Assembly: GCA_964626735.1 (NCBI GenBank)
Contig: CAZVIJ010000036.1
Span: 1-18,404 of the forward strand
DNA length: 18,404 nucleotides
Source: CAZVIJ01 sp964626735
GTDB lineage: Bacteria > Patescibacteriota > Dojkabacteria > JAOAGR01
Reading direction: 5' to 3'
Shown here in pieces: positions 7,012 through 12,854 of the stretch. The notes under the pieces are model-generated. The model saw only the letters and a program-made list of their open reading frames with translations. It made no database searches and was not told the DNA's origin. The stretch's first letter is position 1; every line of letters starts with the position of its first letter. Both the position numbers and the translations under genes were made by a program.

Positions 7012-7299
7012 TTACTTCTTTTTTGAAGCGACTCGATCTTTTAGAGTCTTACCAGCCTTGAATGCGGGAATCGTGGATTCCGGCAGTTGGATTCTTTGGC
7101 TTGGGTTTTGAGGATTAACACCTGCTCGAGCTCGTCTCTTTCGAACAACGAACTTGCCGAATCCAGTTACCAATACCTCTTCTCCTGCTGACAAAGCATC
7201 GGAGATTGTTGCAAATACGGCATCTACTGCTCGCGTTGCATCTTTCAAAGTACTTCCGGTCGCACCTTGAACTTTTCTAACCAGTTCTTGCTTTAACAT
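7012..7299 (-). CDS. hup: HU-family DNA-binding protein
   Basis: 95 residues, the typical HU/IHF length. A histone-like protein that binds and bends DNA as a dimer and compacts the nucleoid. It begins MLKQELVRKV, has the central GFGKFVVRKRRARAGVNPQ segment (about 46-64) that leads into the DNA-gripping beta arm, and ends with IPAFKAGKTLKDRV plus a basic tail (ASKKK). Pro63 of the NPQ(N/T) tip, the residue that intercalates in DNA, is present. Unlike nearly all neighbours it has a real 5' leader: TATAAT 41 nt upstream and a perfect AAGGAGG 7 nt before the ATG, suggesting strong expression. It is closed by a clear terminator. Confidence 0.95.
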   Translation of the reverse strand: MLKQELVRKVQGATGSTLKDATRAVDAVFATISDALSAGEEVLVTGFGKFVVRKRRARAGVNPQNPSQRIQLPESTIPAFKAGKTLKDRVASKKK

Positions 7300-7306
7300 A
7301 CTGAAA

Positions 7307-7313
7307 CCTCCTT
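7307..7313 (-). promoter_or_regulatory. Shine-Dalgarno AAGGAGG of the HU gene
   Basis: AAGGAGG, 7 nt before the HU ATG. It is the only perfect and properly spaced ribosome binding site I see in the window. Confidence 0.85.
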
Positions 7314-7340
7314 TCTTATAAGGATAGTTTAATATAGTGA

Positions 7341-7346
7341 ATTATA
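7341..7346 (-). promoter_or_regulatory. -10 box TATAAT of the HU gene
   Basis: A perfect TATAAT, 41 nt upstream of the HU ATG; the predicted leader is about 34-35 nt and contains the Shine-Dalgarno sequence. No TTGACA-like -35; an A tract (GCCAAAAAAGC, minus strand) sits at that distance instead. Confidence 0.55.
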
Positions 7347-7461
7347 ATTAGTTATTCAAGCGCTTTTTTGGCACTTTTGGCCTATACCACTCGCATATTC
7401 GCGACTATAAGTTTATTGACTATCGGTGCGTATTTTGCGTTCTAATATTTATTCTAGAAAT

Positions 7462-7722
7462 TCACTTTTTACTGTTCTCTACTATCGATATGACCTGTTT
7501 TACGATCGGTTCCAAAATCTTTACATTCGAAAACGGGCGTATGACTACAACTAAAAGTGAAACAAGCAGGGTAGCACCTAGAACAGTGCCGAAACCGGTG
7601 ACCAGGCTCATGAGGAACCTGCGCTTAAAAGTCTCTTGGCTAGAATACTTTTTGAAATCGCGACGCAAAAGTTTGAGTTCTTTTACGATATCCTCGTTGG
7701 TTGTTGTACGATCTTCAGCCAT
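7462..7722 (-). CDS. small membrane protein resembling DUF5665
   Basis: 86 residues. A charged, helical N-terminus (residues about 10-36, with LLRRDFKKYSSQ) is followed by a glycine-containing hydrophobic helix (about 37-61, FLMSLVTGFGTVLGATLLV) and a short amphipathic tail. From memory the layout of basic stretch, G-F-G-x-x-x-G-A-T-x-x-V helix and tail matches the DUF5665 family of small membrane proteins of unknown function; I could not check this. The frame is open further up to 7863, but that overlaps the divergent YraN gene; the ATG at 7722 gives the family length. Divergent to the YraN gene across 48 bp, with overlapping -10 boxes. Stops with TGA. Confidence 0.65.
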   Translation of the reverse strand: MAEDRTTTNEDIVKELKLLRRDFKKYSSQETFKRRFLMSLVTGFGTVLGATLLVSLLVVVIRPFSNVKILEPIVKQVISIVENSKK

Positions 7723-7745
7723 AGCTGTTGTGCTCAACAATATTC

Positions 7746-7752
7746 TATAATA
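7746..7752. promoter_or_regulatory. overlapping back-to-back -10 boxes
   Basis: TATAATA read on + contains TATAAT (7746-7751). Read on - the same bases give TATTAT (7752-7747). They point at the YraN gene (19 nt to its ATG) and the DUF5665-like gene (24 nt to its ATG). Confidence 0.4.
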
Positions 7753-7770
7753 GGAATTATTACAAATTTT

Positions 7771-8112
7771 ATGACCACGAAAAACATAGGCAATCATGGA
7801 GAAGCTATAGCGGCTTCGTATTTGGAAAAAAAGGGGGTACGCCTGATTGGGCGCAATTTTCAAAAGCTGTATGGCGAGATAGATATTATCGGTGTTGAAG
7901 GTTCACGCGTAGTTTTCTATGAAGTCAAGTACCGCACGAACGGAACTTGCGGCGATGGTATTGAGGCAATCACGGAAAAAAAGTTGTCTCGGTTGCGCAA
8001 GGCTATTTCCATTTGGCTTCAGGAAAACCCTTATTTCATACGCTTTCCGAAAGTGATTAATGCACTCATTGTTGATGAGCACGGGAACGTCGAGGAATAC
8101 GAAATCGCTTGA
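7771..8112 (+). CDS. yraN: UPF0102 / YraN family nuclease-like protein
   Basis: 113 residues, the usual size for this family. The order of motifs is diagnostic: NHGEAIAASYLEKKGV near the N-terminus, RNFQKLYGEIDIIGV (GEIDII), then VVFYEVKYRTN, where E-x-K(Y)R corresponds to the PD-(D/E)XK-type active site. These features resemble Holliday-junction-resolvase-like and restriction-endonuclease-like folds; the cellular role is not established. The frame stays open to 7636, but that extension covers the divergent gene; the ATG at 7771 (MTTKNIGNHGE) matches family starts. It ends with TGA, 31 nt before the next rightward gene. Confidence 0.9.
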   Translation: MTTKNIGNHGEAIAASYLEKKGVRLIGRNFQKLYGEIDIIGVEGSRVVFYEVKYRTNGTCGDGIEAITEKKLSRLRKAISIWLQENPYFIRFPKVINALIVDEHGNVEEYEIA

Positions 8113-8131
8113 AAGTTTTATGATTCTTCCC

Positions 8132-8137
8132 TATCTT
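8132..8137 (+). promoter_or_regulatory. -10-like box TATCTT for the 8144 gene
   Basis: TATCTT (4 of 6) followed by exactly 6 nt and the ATG at 8144; the predicted +1 falls on the start codon. Confidence 0.4.
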
Positions 8138-8143
8138 GAATAA

Positions 8144-8662
8144 ATGAGCGTACGTCATCATCCATTCGGTAAAATACAAAAAGAATCGCTACACCAAGCC
8201 GTAGACCATATTCATGAAGAATCGAGGGTAATATTGCCGGGCGTTCAGGCTCTTTTTGGATTTCAGCTCGTTGCAGTATTCAGCACGGTTTTCCAAGAAT
8301 GGTTGAATTTTCGCGAGCAGTTGGTTCATTTTCTCGCGACCGTGTTGGTATCGCTTGCTTTCGGTCTTATCCTAGCTCCTGCAGCGTATCATCGGAGAGC
8401 GGAGCCGGAATCGATCTCCGAAAAGTTTGTCGTGTTTTCTTCGTATATTTTGAAACTTGCCCTTATACCGTTGATGATTGCGGTATGTTTGGAGCTTTAC
8501 CTGATCGGCCTTCTTACGATTCACGATTCTGTCCTGAGCCTCATCTTCGCGGGAGTTGTACTCGTGATTTTAATGATACTTTGGATCATCTTCCCGAATA
8601 CCAATCGGTTGGACGACCAAGAAGAGAAAAAGCATTCTAGCGATTCTGCAGCAACTCTTTAA
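8144..8662 (+). CDS. four-helix membrane protein resembling DUF6328
   Basis: 172 residues. A soluble N-terminal helix (HQAVDHIHEESRVILPGVQ, 17-35) leads into four hydrophobic segments at about 34-52, 62-82, 98-124 and 132-151, then a charged tail (DDQEEKKHSSDS). The ESRVILPGVQALFGFQL junction and the LAPAAYHRR motif after helix 2 fit what I remember of the DUF6328 family, integral membrane proteins of unknown function found widely in actinobacteria and related groups; this assignment is from memory. The start is supported by a -10-like box 6 nt upstream. The last 26 bp overlap the TrmH-family gene on the opposite strand, tail to tail. Confidence 0.75.
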   Translation: MSVRHHPFGKIQKESLHQAVDHIHEESRVILPGVQALFGFQLVAVFSTVFQEWLNFREQLVHFLATVLVSLAFGLILAPAAYHRRAEPESISEKFVVFSSYILKLALIPLMIAVCLELYLIGLLTIHDSVLSLIFAGVVLVILMILWIIFPNTNRLDDQEEKKHSSDSAATL

Positions 8663-9143
8663 CCCGATATCCCAAGACTCCAACGCAGGTTGCGATATTG
8701 AGTGAGTTTTTCGTTCCGTACATGGGGATCTTAACGATGTAATCTGATTTATCCTGCAGAAACTCGGATACGCCGTTTATTTCGTGGCCGAATATCAGGT
8801 AGATAGTTTCTGTTTTCTCCGTAACGTTAATTTTGCCTGGCAGTTCAAACAGCGATACGGACGGTCTCTTGTCGTTTTCTTCGACCGCAACGCGAATTGC
8901 TTGTGAACCCGGAGTCTTCGTAACCAAAGAATATTTGAACCAGTCGGAATCCGTATCGAAATAGTGCCAGTCAACATAGTCAAGCGAATTGAGCGAAGTT
9001 TTATCGAGTTTCTTGTCTTTACCCGGTATCGGCGTAATTCCGATTAGGTGAACTGTAGCTCCCAAACCGTCGGCAGTACGGAAAACCGAACCTACGTTGA
9101 AAGCAGAACGGACATTATCCAGCACGAAAACTATGCGAGGCAT
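8637..9143 (-). CDS. TrmH/SpoU-family RNA 2'-O-methyltransferase
   Basis: 168 residues forming one SPOUT catalytic domain without an extra RNA-binding domain. All three SpoU motifs are present: motif 1 NVRSAFNVGSVFRTADGLG (10-28, with the catalytic-type Arg22), motif 2 IFGHEINGVS (117-126) and motif 3 IPMYGTKNSLNIATCVGV (139-156), which build the trefoil-knot SAM site. Small SpoU proteins of this size include TrmL (wobble 2'-O-methylation of tRNA-Leu), but MYGTKNSLN is more general and the target (tRNA or rRNA) cannot be named. A perfect TATAAT lies 5 nt before the ATG, so the mRNA should be leaderless. It overlaps the 8144 gene by 26 bp and ends with TAG. Confidence 0.9.
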   Translation of the reverse strand: MPRIVFVLDNVRSAFNVGSVFRTADGLGATVHLIGITPIPGKDKKLDKTSLNSLDYVDWHYFDTDSDWFKYSLVTKTPGSQAIRVAVEENDKRPSVSLFELPGKINVTEKTETIYLIFGHEINGVSEFLQDKSDYIVKIPMYGTKNSLNIATCVGVLGYRVKELLQNR

Positions 9144-9148
9144 ATGGA

Positions 9149-9154
9149 ATTATA
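9149..9154 (-). promoter_or_regulatory. -10 box TATAAT for the TrmH-family gene
   Basis: A perfect TATAAT, 5 nt before the ATG at 9143; no Shine-Dalgarno sequence. Confidence 0.6.
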
Positions 9155-9201
9155 CAGTCGGTAACGTCAAATAGCGACTTTTCGATCTTATTTTTTTTAC
9201 C

Positions 9202-9207
9202 TACAAT
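9202..9207 (+). promoter_or_regulatory. -10 box TACAAT for the 9213 gene
   Basis: TACAAT (5 of 6), 5 nt before the ATG at 9213, preceded by a T-rich tract; predicted leaderless mRNA. Confidence 0.55.
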
Positions 9208-9212
9208 AGCCT

Positions 9213-9512
9213 ATGGATGCTCAATCTGAAGTGGTCGTTACAGAACCCGAAATTACCGAAGTGAAGCCTAAAAAAGCTTTCGATAAGCGTATTCTCCTCC
9301 TCATTCCCCTTGCGGCGCTGGTAGCGCTTACCGCCTATCTTTGGCATGTCTTCAGCATTTACCAGAAGGCGACGGTTTATAAACATGCTTACGACATCGT
9401 ACAGGAACAATTGCGGTATTGTGATAAAATAAACAGCGAAAAGCAGGAGCGGAAGATTTTCGACTACTGCGACGAGTTCAATACTCGCTTCAAATCCGTA
9501 GAAAAACAATAA
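9213..9512 (+). CDS. small single-pass membrane protein, 99 aa
   Basis: Not recognised. An acidic N-terminal ~17 residues (EVVVTEPEITEV) and a basic patch (KPKKAFDKR, 18-26) come before one transmembrane helix (about 27-46, ILLLIPLAALVALTAYLW). The C-terminal ~50 residues are likely extracytoplasmic and helical, with two cysteines (Cys70, Cys86) each in a Tyr-Cys-Asp context (RYCDK, DYCDEF) and 16 residues apart. They could form a disulfide outside the cell. Its TAA is separated from the next ATG by a single base, so the two genes almost certainly form one transcript. Confidence 0.7.
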   Translation: MDAQSEVVVTEPEITEVKPKKAFDKRILLLIPLAALVALTAYLWHVFSIYQKATVYKHAYDIVQEQLRYCDKINSEKQERKIFDYCDEFNTRFKSVEKQ

Positions 9513-9513
9513 C

Positions 9514-9741
9514 ATGGCAGTTGTAACATCAAAGAAAAAAGACAGCAAATACGCACATCTGAAGAAAGTGTACGATGGTCAGGAGAAAGAACTGGTAGTC
9601 GAGAAGACTGACGAAAAAGTAACATTCAAGAAAGAGGAAATTAAGATCAAACGCAAGGAGATTTTGCGGAATATCGGAATATTGGCGTTTATGTTCCTAC
9701 TCGCATCTGCGGGCTATCTTATTGCACGGTTCGTCAAGTAA
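9514..9741 (+). CDS. small single-pass membrane protein, 75 aa
   Basis: Not recognised. A long, very basic and charged cytoplasmic segment (residues 1-52, many Lys, with alternating KVTFKKEEIKIKRKEI) ends in one C-terminal transmembrane helix (about 53-72, NIGILAFMFLLASAGYLIAR). It starts one base after the stop of the 9213 gene, in a TAA-C-ATG arrangement without its own promoter or Shine-Dalgarno sequence, so translation is probably coupled to the upstream gene. A tail-anchored or peripheral partner of the upstream membrane protein is a reasonable inference, no more. Confidence 0.7.
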   Translation: MAVVTSKKKDSKYAHLKKVYDGQEKELVVEKTDEKVTFKKEEIKIKRKEILRNIGILAFMFLLASAGYLIARFVK

Positions 9742-9765
9742 CTTTACTAACGATTGGTAATTATT

Positions 9766-9771
9766 TAGAGT
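9766..9771 (+). promoter_or_regulatory. -10-like box TAGAGT for the flavodoxin gene
   Basis: TAGAGT (4 of 6) ends 5 nt before the ATG at 9777, the spacing seen at other genes here; the match is weak. Confidence 0.3.
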
Positions 9772-9776
9772 AGGCC

Positions 9777-10232
9777 ATGAATATCCTTATTGTTTTCGGA
9801 AGCTTACTGGGTAAAACAAAACGAACTTCTATACTCATCGGTCAGACAATTAAGGACAACGGCTTTAACGTCAAAGTAAAGGACGTTACGATGACGACGA
9901 TCGCCGAACTAAAAGATTACGACCTAGTTATTTTCGGTTCGAGCACGTGGGACGACGGGCAACTTCAGTTCGATTTCAGGCCATTCAACGAAGCCCTTAT
10001 GAAATCCCGATTTGCCCATAGGAATTATGCGATATTCGCCTTGGGCGGCCACCGGTATCCTCACTTTTGCACGGCAGCTACTATTTTGGAAGAAACCGTC
10101 TCGAAAATCGAAGGTAATTTGCTTGTGCCATCGCTTCGCCTCGATTTCGATCATGACGAACCAATGGATAAATGCGACAAGCAAATTCTCGAATGGACAT
10201 CCCAACTCATCACTGCATTACGACGCCTGTAA
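9777..10232 (+). CDS. flavodoxin family protein
   Basis: 151 residues, a single flavodoxin domain. It starts with the first beta-strand and phosphate loop (MNILIVFGSLLGKTKRTS; the usual S/T-x-T-G-N-T loop is altered, with Gly-Lys-Thr-Lys in place). The FMN-stacking loop SSTWDDGQL (55-63) has the classic tryptophan, and the second isoalloxazine loop is GGHRYPHFCTA (90-100), equivalent to the G-D-x-x-Y-x-x-F-C loop of long-chain flavodoxins. Such proteins carry one or two electrons between redox enzymes with FMN bound non-covalently. The partner is unknown; no ferredoxin reductase or pyruvate oxidoreductase is nearby. The altered phosphate loop is the main oddity. The 3' end overlaps the TatD gene by 15 bp, tail to tail. 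Confidence 0.85.
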   Translation: MNILIVFGSLLGKTKRTSILIGQTIKDNGFNVKVKDVTMTTIAELKDYDLVIFGSSTWDDGQLQFDFRPFNEALMKSRFAHRNYAIFALGGHRYPHFCTAATILEETVSKIEGNLLVPSLRLDFDHDEPMDKCDKQILEWTSQLITALRRL

Positions 10233-10988
10233 ATAGTTCTCCAAAAATTGAGCGATAACCTTTATATTTTCCGGCGTATTTTTCTCCCTCCTGTTTGGCT
10301 CGGGAGTCAGGTACGGAGTATCGGTTTCAAGCCCGAAGAGGCCATCGAAATTTTCATGCCCATATTCGTCGAGAAGCCGTTTTATTACGCGCCTCAACTC
10401 TTCGGTTTTCTTATACGTCACGATACCGTTGAGACCTAATTTGAATCCGCGGTCGAGAAAGAATTTCGCTTGATCGTAACTTCCCGTAAAGCTATGCAAA
10501 TATCCGTTGAATACCGCTTTATCGAAATTCACTTCGTCGATCACCTGCATAACCTCTTCCCATGACTCTCGAGCGTGGATTGAGAGCGGTTTGCCGTATT
10601 GTTTCCCGATTGTGCACATTTGTCTGAACGCATCGATCTGCATCGGGAGCGTATCGATTGAACCATCATATGTTTTATCTATCCCGATCTCGCCGACGAA
10701 GTGTATTTTTTCAAGATTGTTCTCTATTTGTTCGCGGACACGCTTCAATTCGTACGGATACATCTCGCCAAGCTCGATGACTTCATACGGATGCAGGCCG
10801 AGACCTATCTGCAGGAAGCTGCCGGGAAATACGTCTTTATACGCGAGGTATTCCGCATTGTTGTCGTAATCGCATCCCATGACGCATACGCATTCCAGTC
10901 CGGAAGTCTCTTCAAGACGTTTAATTTCCGCTATCGGGTCATCGAAATATTCTTTTGAGATATGGCAATGGTGATCGGATAATTTCAT
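10218..10988 (-). CDS. tatD: TatD family metal-dependent hydrolase (DNase)
   Basis: 256 residues in the normal TatD range. TIM-barrel hydrolase with a two-metal site; family members are 3'-5' exonucleases or DNA-repair nucleases and D-aminoacyl-related hydrolases. Metal ligands in order, counted from the chosen start: DHHCH near the N-terminus (His7 and His9), Glu100 in VGEIGID, His138 in SIHARES, His165 in HSFTG and Asp223 in LETDTPYLTP. All expected positions are filled. Two ATGs stand in tandem (10991 and 10988). The TATAAT box is 3 nt before the first and exactly 6 nt before the second, so the second is preferred. That -10 box overlaps the stop codon of the upstream chorismate mutase gene. 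Confidence 0.92.
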   Translation of the reverse strand: MKLSDHHCHISKEYFDDPIAEIKRLEETSGLECVCVMGCDYDNNAEYLAYKDVFPGSFLQIGLGLHPYEVIELGEMYPYELKRVREQIENNLEKIHFVGEIGIDKTYDGSIDTLPMQIDAFRQMCTIGKQYGKPLSIHARESWEEVMQVIDEVNFDKAVFNGYLHSFTGSYDQAKFFLDRGFKLGLNGIVTYKKTEELRRVIKRLLDEYGHENFDGLFGLETDTPYLTPEPNRREKNTPENIKVIAQFLENYLQAS

Positions 10989-10994
10989 CATGGT

Positions 10995-11000
10995 ATTATA
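10995..11000 (-). promoter_or_regulatory. -10 box TATAAT for tatD, inside the chorismate mutase stop
   Basis: A perfect TATAAT on the minus strand overlapping the TAA of the upstream gene (10998-10996), with exactly 6 nt to the ATG at 10988. Confidence 0.6.
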
Positions 11001-11271
11001 GAGAAGTAGATTCCATCTGGGAATTTCTGATCACTTCAATGATTCTTTCGTATACCGTAACGAAAGTGTTTTCTTCCAAGTTATTTTCCCTCGTCATCGC
11101 CTTGATCTTCTCAATGACTTCTTTTTCTCGCGCGGGCTGGAATACCGGTTGATTGGCATTCTTCTTTAGGAGAGCAATCTCCATAGCGACTTCCATCCTC
11201 TTGGCAAGGAGAGCGATAATATCTTTATCGATATAGTCGATAATTTCCCTACATTCTTCTAGCGTCTTCAT
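10996..11271 (-). CDS. aroQ: monofunctional chorismate mutase, AroQ class
   Basis: 91 residues, all-helical, matching the stand-alone AroQ-type chorismate mutase that converts chorismate to prephenate. Counting against the E. coli P-protein mutase domain, the active-site residues fall at a constant offset of three: Arg8, Arg25, Lys36, Arg48, Glu49 and Gln85 correspond to R11, R28, K39, R51, E52 and Q88. The motif PVFQPAREKEVIEKI (42-56) is typical. No other shikimate, phenylalanine or tyrosine pathway gene is in the window. The mutase could serve a partial pathway, but reduced genomes of this kind usually lack aromatic amino acid synthesis. A TATAAA box exactly 6 nt before the ATG suggests leaderless mRNA. 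Confidence 0.9.
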   Translation of the reverse strand: MKTLEECREIIDYIDKDIIALLAKRMEVAMEIALLKKNANQPVFQPAREKEVIEKIKAMTRENNLEENTFVTVYERIIEVIRNSQMESTSL

Positions 11272-11277
11272 TAATAC

Positions 11278-11283
11278 TTTATA
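11278..11283 (-). promoter_or_regulatory. -10 box TATAAA for the chorismate mutase gene
   Basis: TATAAA (5 of 6) with exactly 6 nt to the ATG at 11271. Confidence 0.5.
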
Positions 11284-11361
11284 GATGATGTGTCTCCAAT
11301 AATCCAGTAACAGCCCGTTATCTTTTCATATGTACATACGATATTTTCGACTGAGATGGTT

Positions 11362-11367
11362 TATAAT
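11362..11367 (+). promoter_or_regulatory. -10 box TATAAT for the 11376 gene
   Basis: A perfect TATAAT with 8 nt to the ATG at 11376; no Shine-Dalgarno sequence. Confidence 0.6.
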
Positions 11368-11375
11368 CGAATGAT

Positions 11376-11942
11376 ATGAGCCAAGCGAAAGACCAACATA
11401 GGAGAACTCCAAGAAAGCCTAAGAAATTCAGGTCGCAGGTTCTGCACGCATGGCTCGTCGACAATTACGACGCGTGCAAAGCTGCCGATATCGGCGGAGG
11501 TAAAGGTTTGCTCGCTTACCTGCTTCAGCAGGATGGATGGGATGTCACGGTCATAGATCCTGAATACCAAGAACTCCCCCTTAAATACACCGACCTCAAC
11601 AAGAATAAGGTCGTAATACCCAACACGGCGGCTGTTCCGCACATCACCTCCCGATTCGATACTACTATGGCTGAGCGTTTCGATTTACTCATCGGCCTTC
11701 ACGTACATGGTTCGTGCATGAAGATGATCGATGCTGCCGCATTGTATGGATGCGATATCGTACTCCTTCCCTGCTGCGTGATTGATGAGCCAATCGAGAA
11801 AGAGCCGAATATCAATTGGAGGGAGTCGCTGATAGCATACGCTATCTCGAAAGGGCTTTCGGTACAGACGGAAAAACTTAATTTTATGGGAAAAGATATC
11901 GCAATCTTTACCCACCAGAATCTATCCGCCAGCAAACGATAA
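11376..11942 (+). CDS. SAM-dependent methyltransferase-like protein (METTL25/Methyltransf_32-like)
   Basis: 188 residues. A basic N-terminal tail (RRTPRKPKKFRSQ, 9-21) precedes a Rossmann-type domain. Motif I is ADIGGGKGLLAYLL (37-50), followed by the second strand WDVTVIDP (55-62), whose Asp61 is the expected acidic ligand of SAM ribose. The later segments GLHVHGS (107-113) and IVLLPCCV (128-135) recall the G-L-H-x-C-G and V-P-C-C motifs of the METTL25/TRM13-type Methyltransf_32 group. In those the first motif usually has a Cys where this protein has Val-His. The basic tail suggests a nucleic acid substrate, but that is inference. A TATAAT box sits 8 nt upstream of the ATG. Family membership is by motif memory. 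Confidence 0.65.
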   Translation: MSQAKDQHRRTPRKPKKFRSQVLHAWLVDNYDACKAADIGGGKGLLAYLLQQDGWDVTVIDPEYQELPLKYTDLNKNKVVIPNTAAVPHITSRFDTTMAERFDLLIGLHVHGSCMKMIDAAALYGCDIVLLPCCVIDEPIEKEPNINWRESLIAYAISKGLSVQTEKLNFMGKDIAIFTHQNLSASKR

Positions 11943-11984
11943 CAAGTTCATAAGGATACGGTAGCGTTTTTCAAGTACAGGATA

Positions 11985-11990
11985 TACAAT
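11985..11990 (+). promoter_or_regulatory. -10 box TACAAT for the cyclophilin gene
   Basis: TACAAT (5 of 6) with 8 nt to the ATG at 11999. Its last T is also the first base of an in-frame TTG, so the TTG cannot be the start on this transcript. Confidence 0.55.
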
Positions 11991-11998
11991 TGTCTACG

Positions 11999-12796
11999 AT
12001 GTTGGATGACGTTCTCGATAAGGAAACAAAACAGTTCTTGCTCATTTTTGCGGGCATCATGATATTCCTCCTTTTTGTGTATCCGAGAATAAGCGCAGAT
12101 ATTACTTCCGCAGATTTTTCCAAGCAGCTTGTTCCGATTACGCAAAGCGGCGATATCACCAATTCAGGCTCAGCCAACAAAATAACGATCGATAAGACAA
12201 AGAACTACACGGCAACTGTCGAAACGTCCGAAGGCGATTTCGATATCGATCTTTTCGAGGAAACGGCTCCCGCGAATGTATCGAATTTCGTTAATCAAAT
12301 ACGATCGTACCAAAGCGCGCCCGTTAGGTCGCAATCGGGCTTCTTGTTCAAAGTTGACGCTAAGAACGATACGACTCAGACGACGAAGGACGAGATCAAT
12401 GCCGACTACCTGGGTCTTAACGACAAGAAAGTTCGCGATGCATTGTTTCTGAAGGATCTGTATGATCCGAACGACAAAAGCACCAGCAATTTCTCCCCAG
12501 AAAATCTAGACAAGTACTCCGATTTCACGGTCAAGCAATTCTATACGGAAATCTTGAAATACAAATACGATGCCAAGCTTACGACTCCAAAGGCGGTCAA
12601 ATACATGGTTTTCATGGCCAACAGCGGACCCGATACGAACCGTACCGACTTCTTTGTCCTTATGAGCAATAGCGCTCCGCAAGTTGACGGTCGCTATACG
12701 CCGATAGGGCAAGTTTCCAAAGGATTCGATGTGCTCGATAAGCTCGATACAGCATCCAGCACTTCTGTTTCAAAAGTAAAAATCTCAACTGAGTAA
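11999..12796 (+). CDS. membrane-anchored cyclophilin-type peptidyl-prolyl isomerase, divergent
   Basis: 265 residues. A short cytoplasmic N-terminus is followed by one transmembrane helix (about 11-28, QFLLIFAGIMIFLLFVY) acting as an uncleaved anchor and a low-complexity Ser/Thr/Asn linker (about 30-65). A cyclophilin-like domain then lies on the outer side. Recognisable pieces are the N-terminal strands YTATVETSEGDFDIDLFEE (70-88) with TAPANVSNFVNQI, and near the C-terminus DFFVLMSNSAPQVDGRYTPIG with FDVLDKL. The catalytic F-H/x-R segment appears as GFLFKV, with Lys in place of the usual Arg, and an insertion of about 60 residues (KDEINADY to TTPKAVKY) replaces the normal middle. Isomerase activity is therefore doubtful; it may be a fold-level chaperone. 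It ends before a strong bidirectional terminator. Confidence 0.8.
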   Translation: MLDDVLDKETKQFLLIFAGIMIFLLFVYPRISADITSADFSKQLVPITQSGDITNSGSANKITIDKTKNYTATVETSEGDFDIDLFEETAPANVSNFVNQIRSYQSAPVRSQSGFLFKVDAKNDTTQTTKDEINADYLGLNDKKVRDALFLKDLYDPNDKSTSNFSPENLDKYSDFTVKQFYTEILKYKYDAKLTTPKAVKYMVFMANSGPDTNRTDFFVLMSNSAPQVDGRYTPIGQVSKGFDVLDKLDTASSTSVSKVKISTE

Positions 12797-12812
12797 TTCT
12801 TTACAAAATAAA

Positions 12813-12844
12813 AAACCGGGGTTGTTCCCCGGTTTATTTTTTTT
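12813..12844. terminator. bidirectional intrinsic terminator between converging genes
   Basis: AAACCGGGG (12813-12821), loop TTGTT and CCCCGGTTT (12827-12835), a 9-bp perfect stem. The + strand continues with ATTTTTTTT; the - strand continues with a T tract (TTTTTATTTTG). It serves the cyclophilin gene (+) and ileS (-). Confidence 0.9.
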
Positions 12845-12854
12845 GCATAGCCTC

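Noticed and set aside
7399..7461. Hairpin TTCTA/TAGAA as a terminator for the DUF5665-like gene
   Set aside because: Only 5 A/T-rich pairs with a 10-nt loop and no T tract on the minus strand.
11990..11992. TTG start for the cyclophilin gene
   Set aside because: The TTG begins inside the TACAAT box; the ATG at 11999 has the usual 8-nt spacing.
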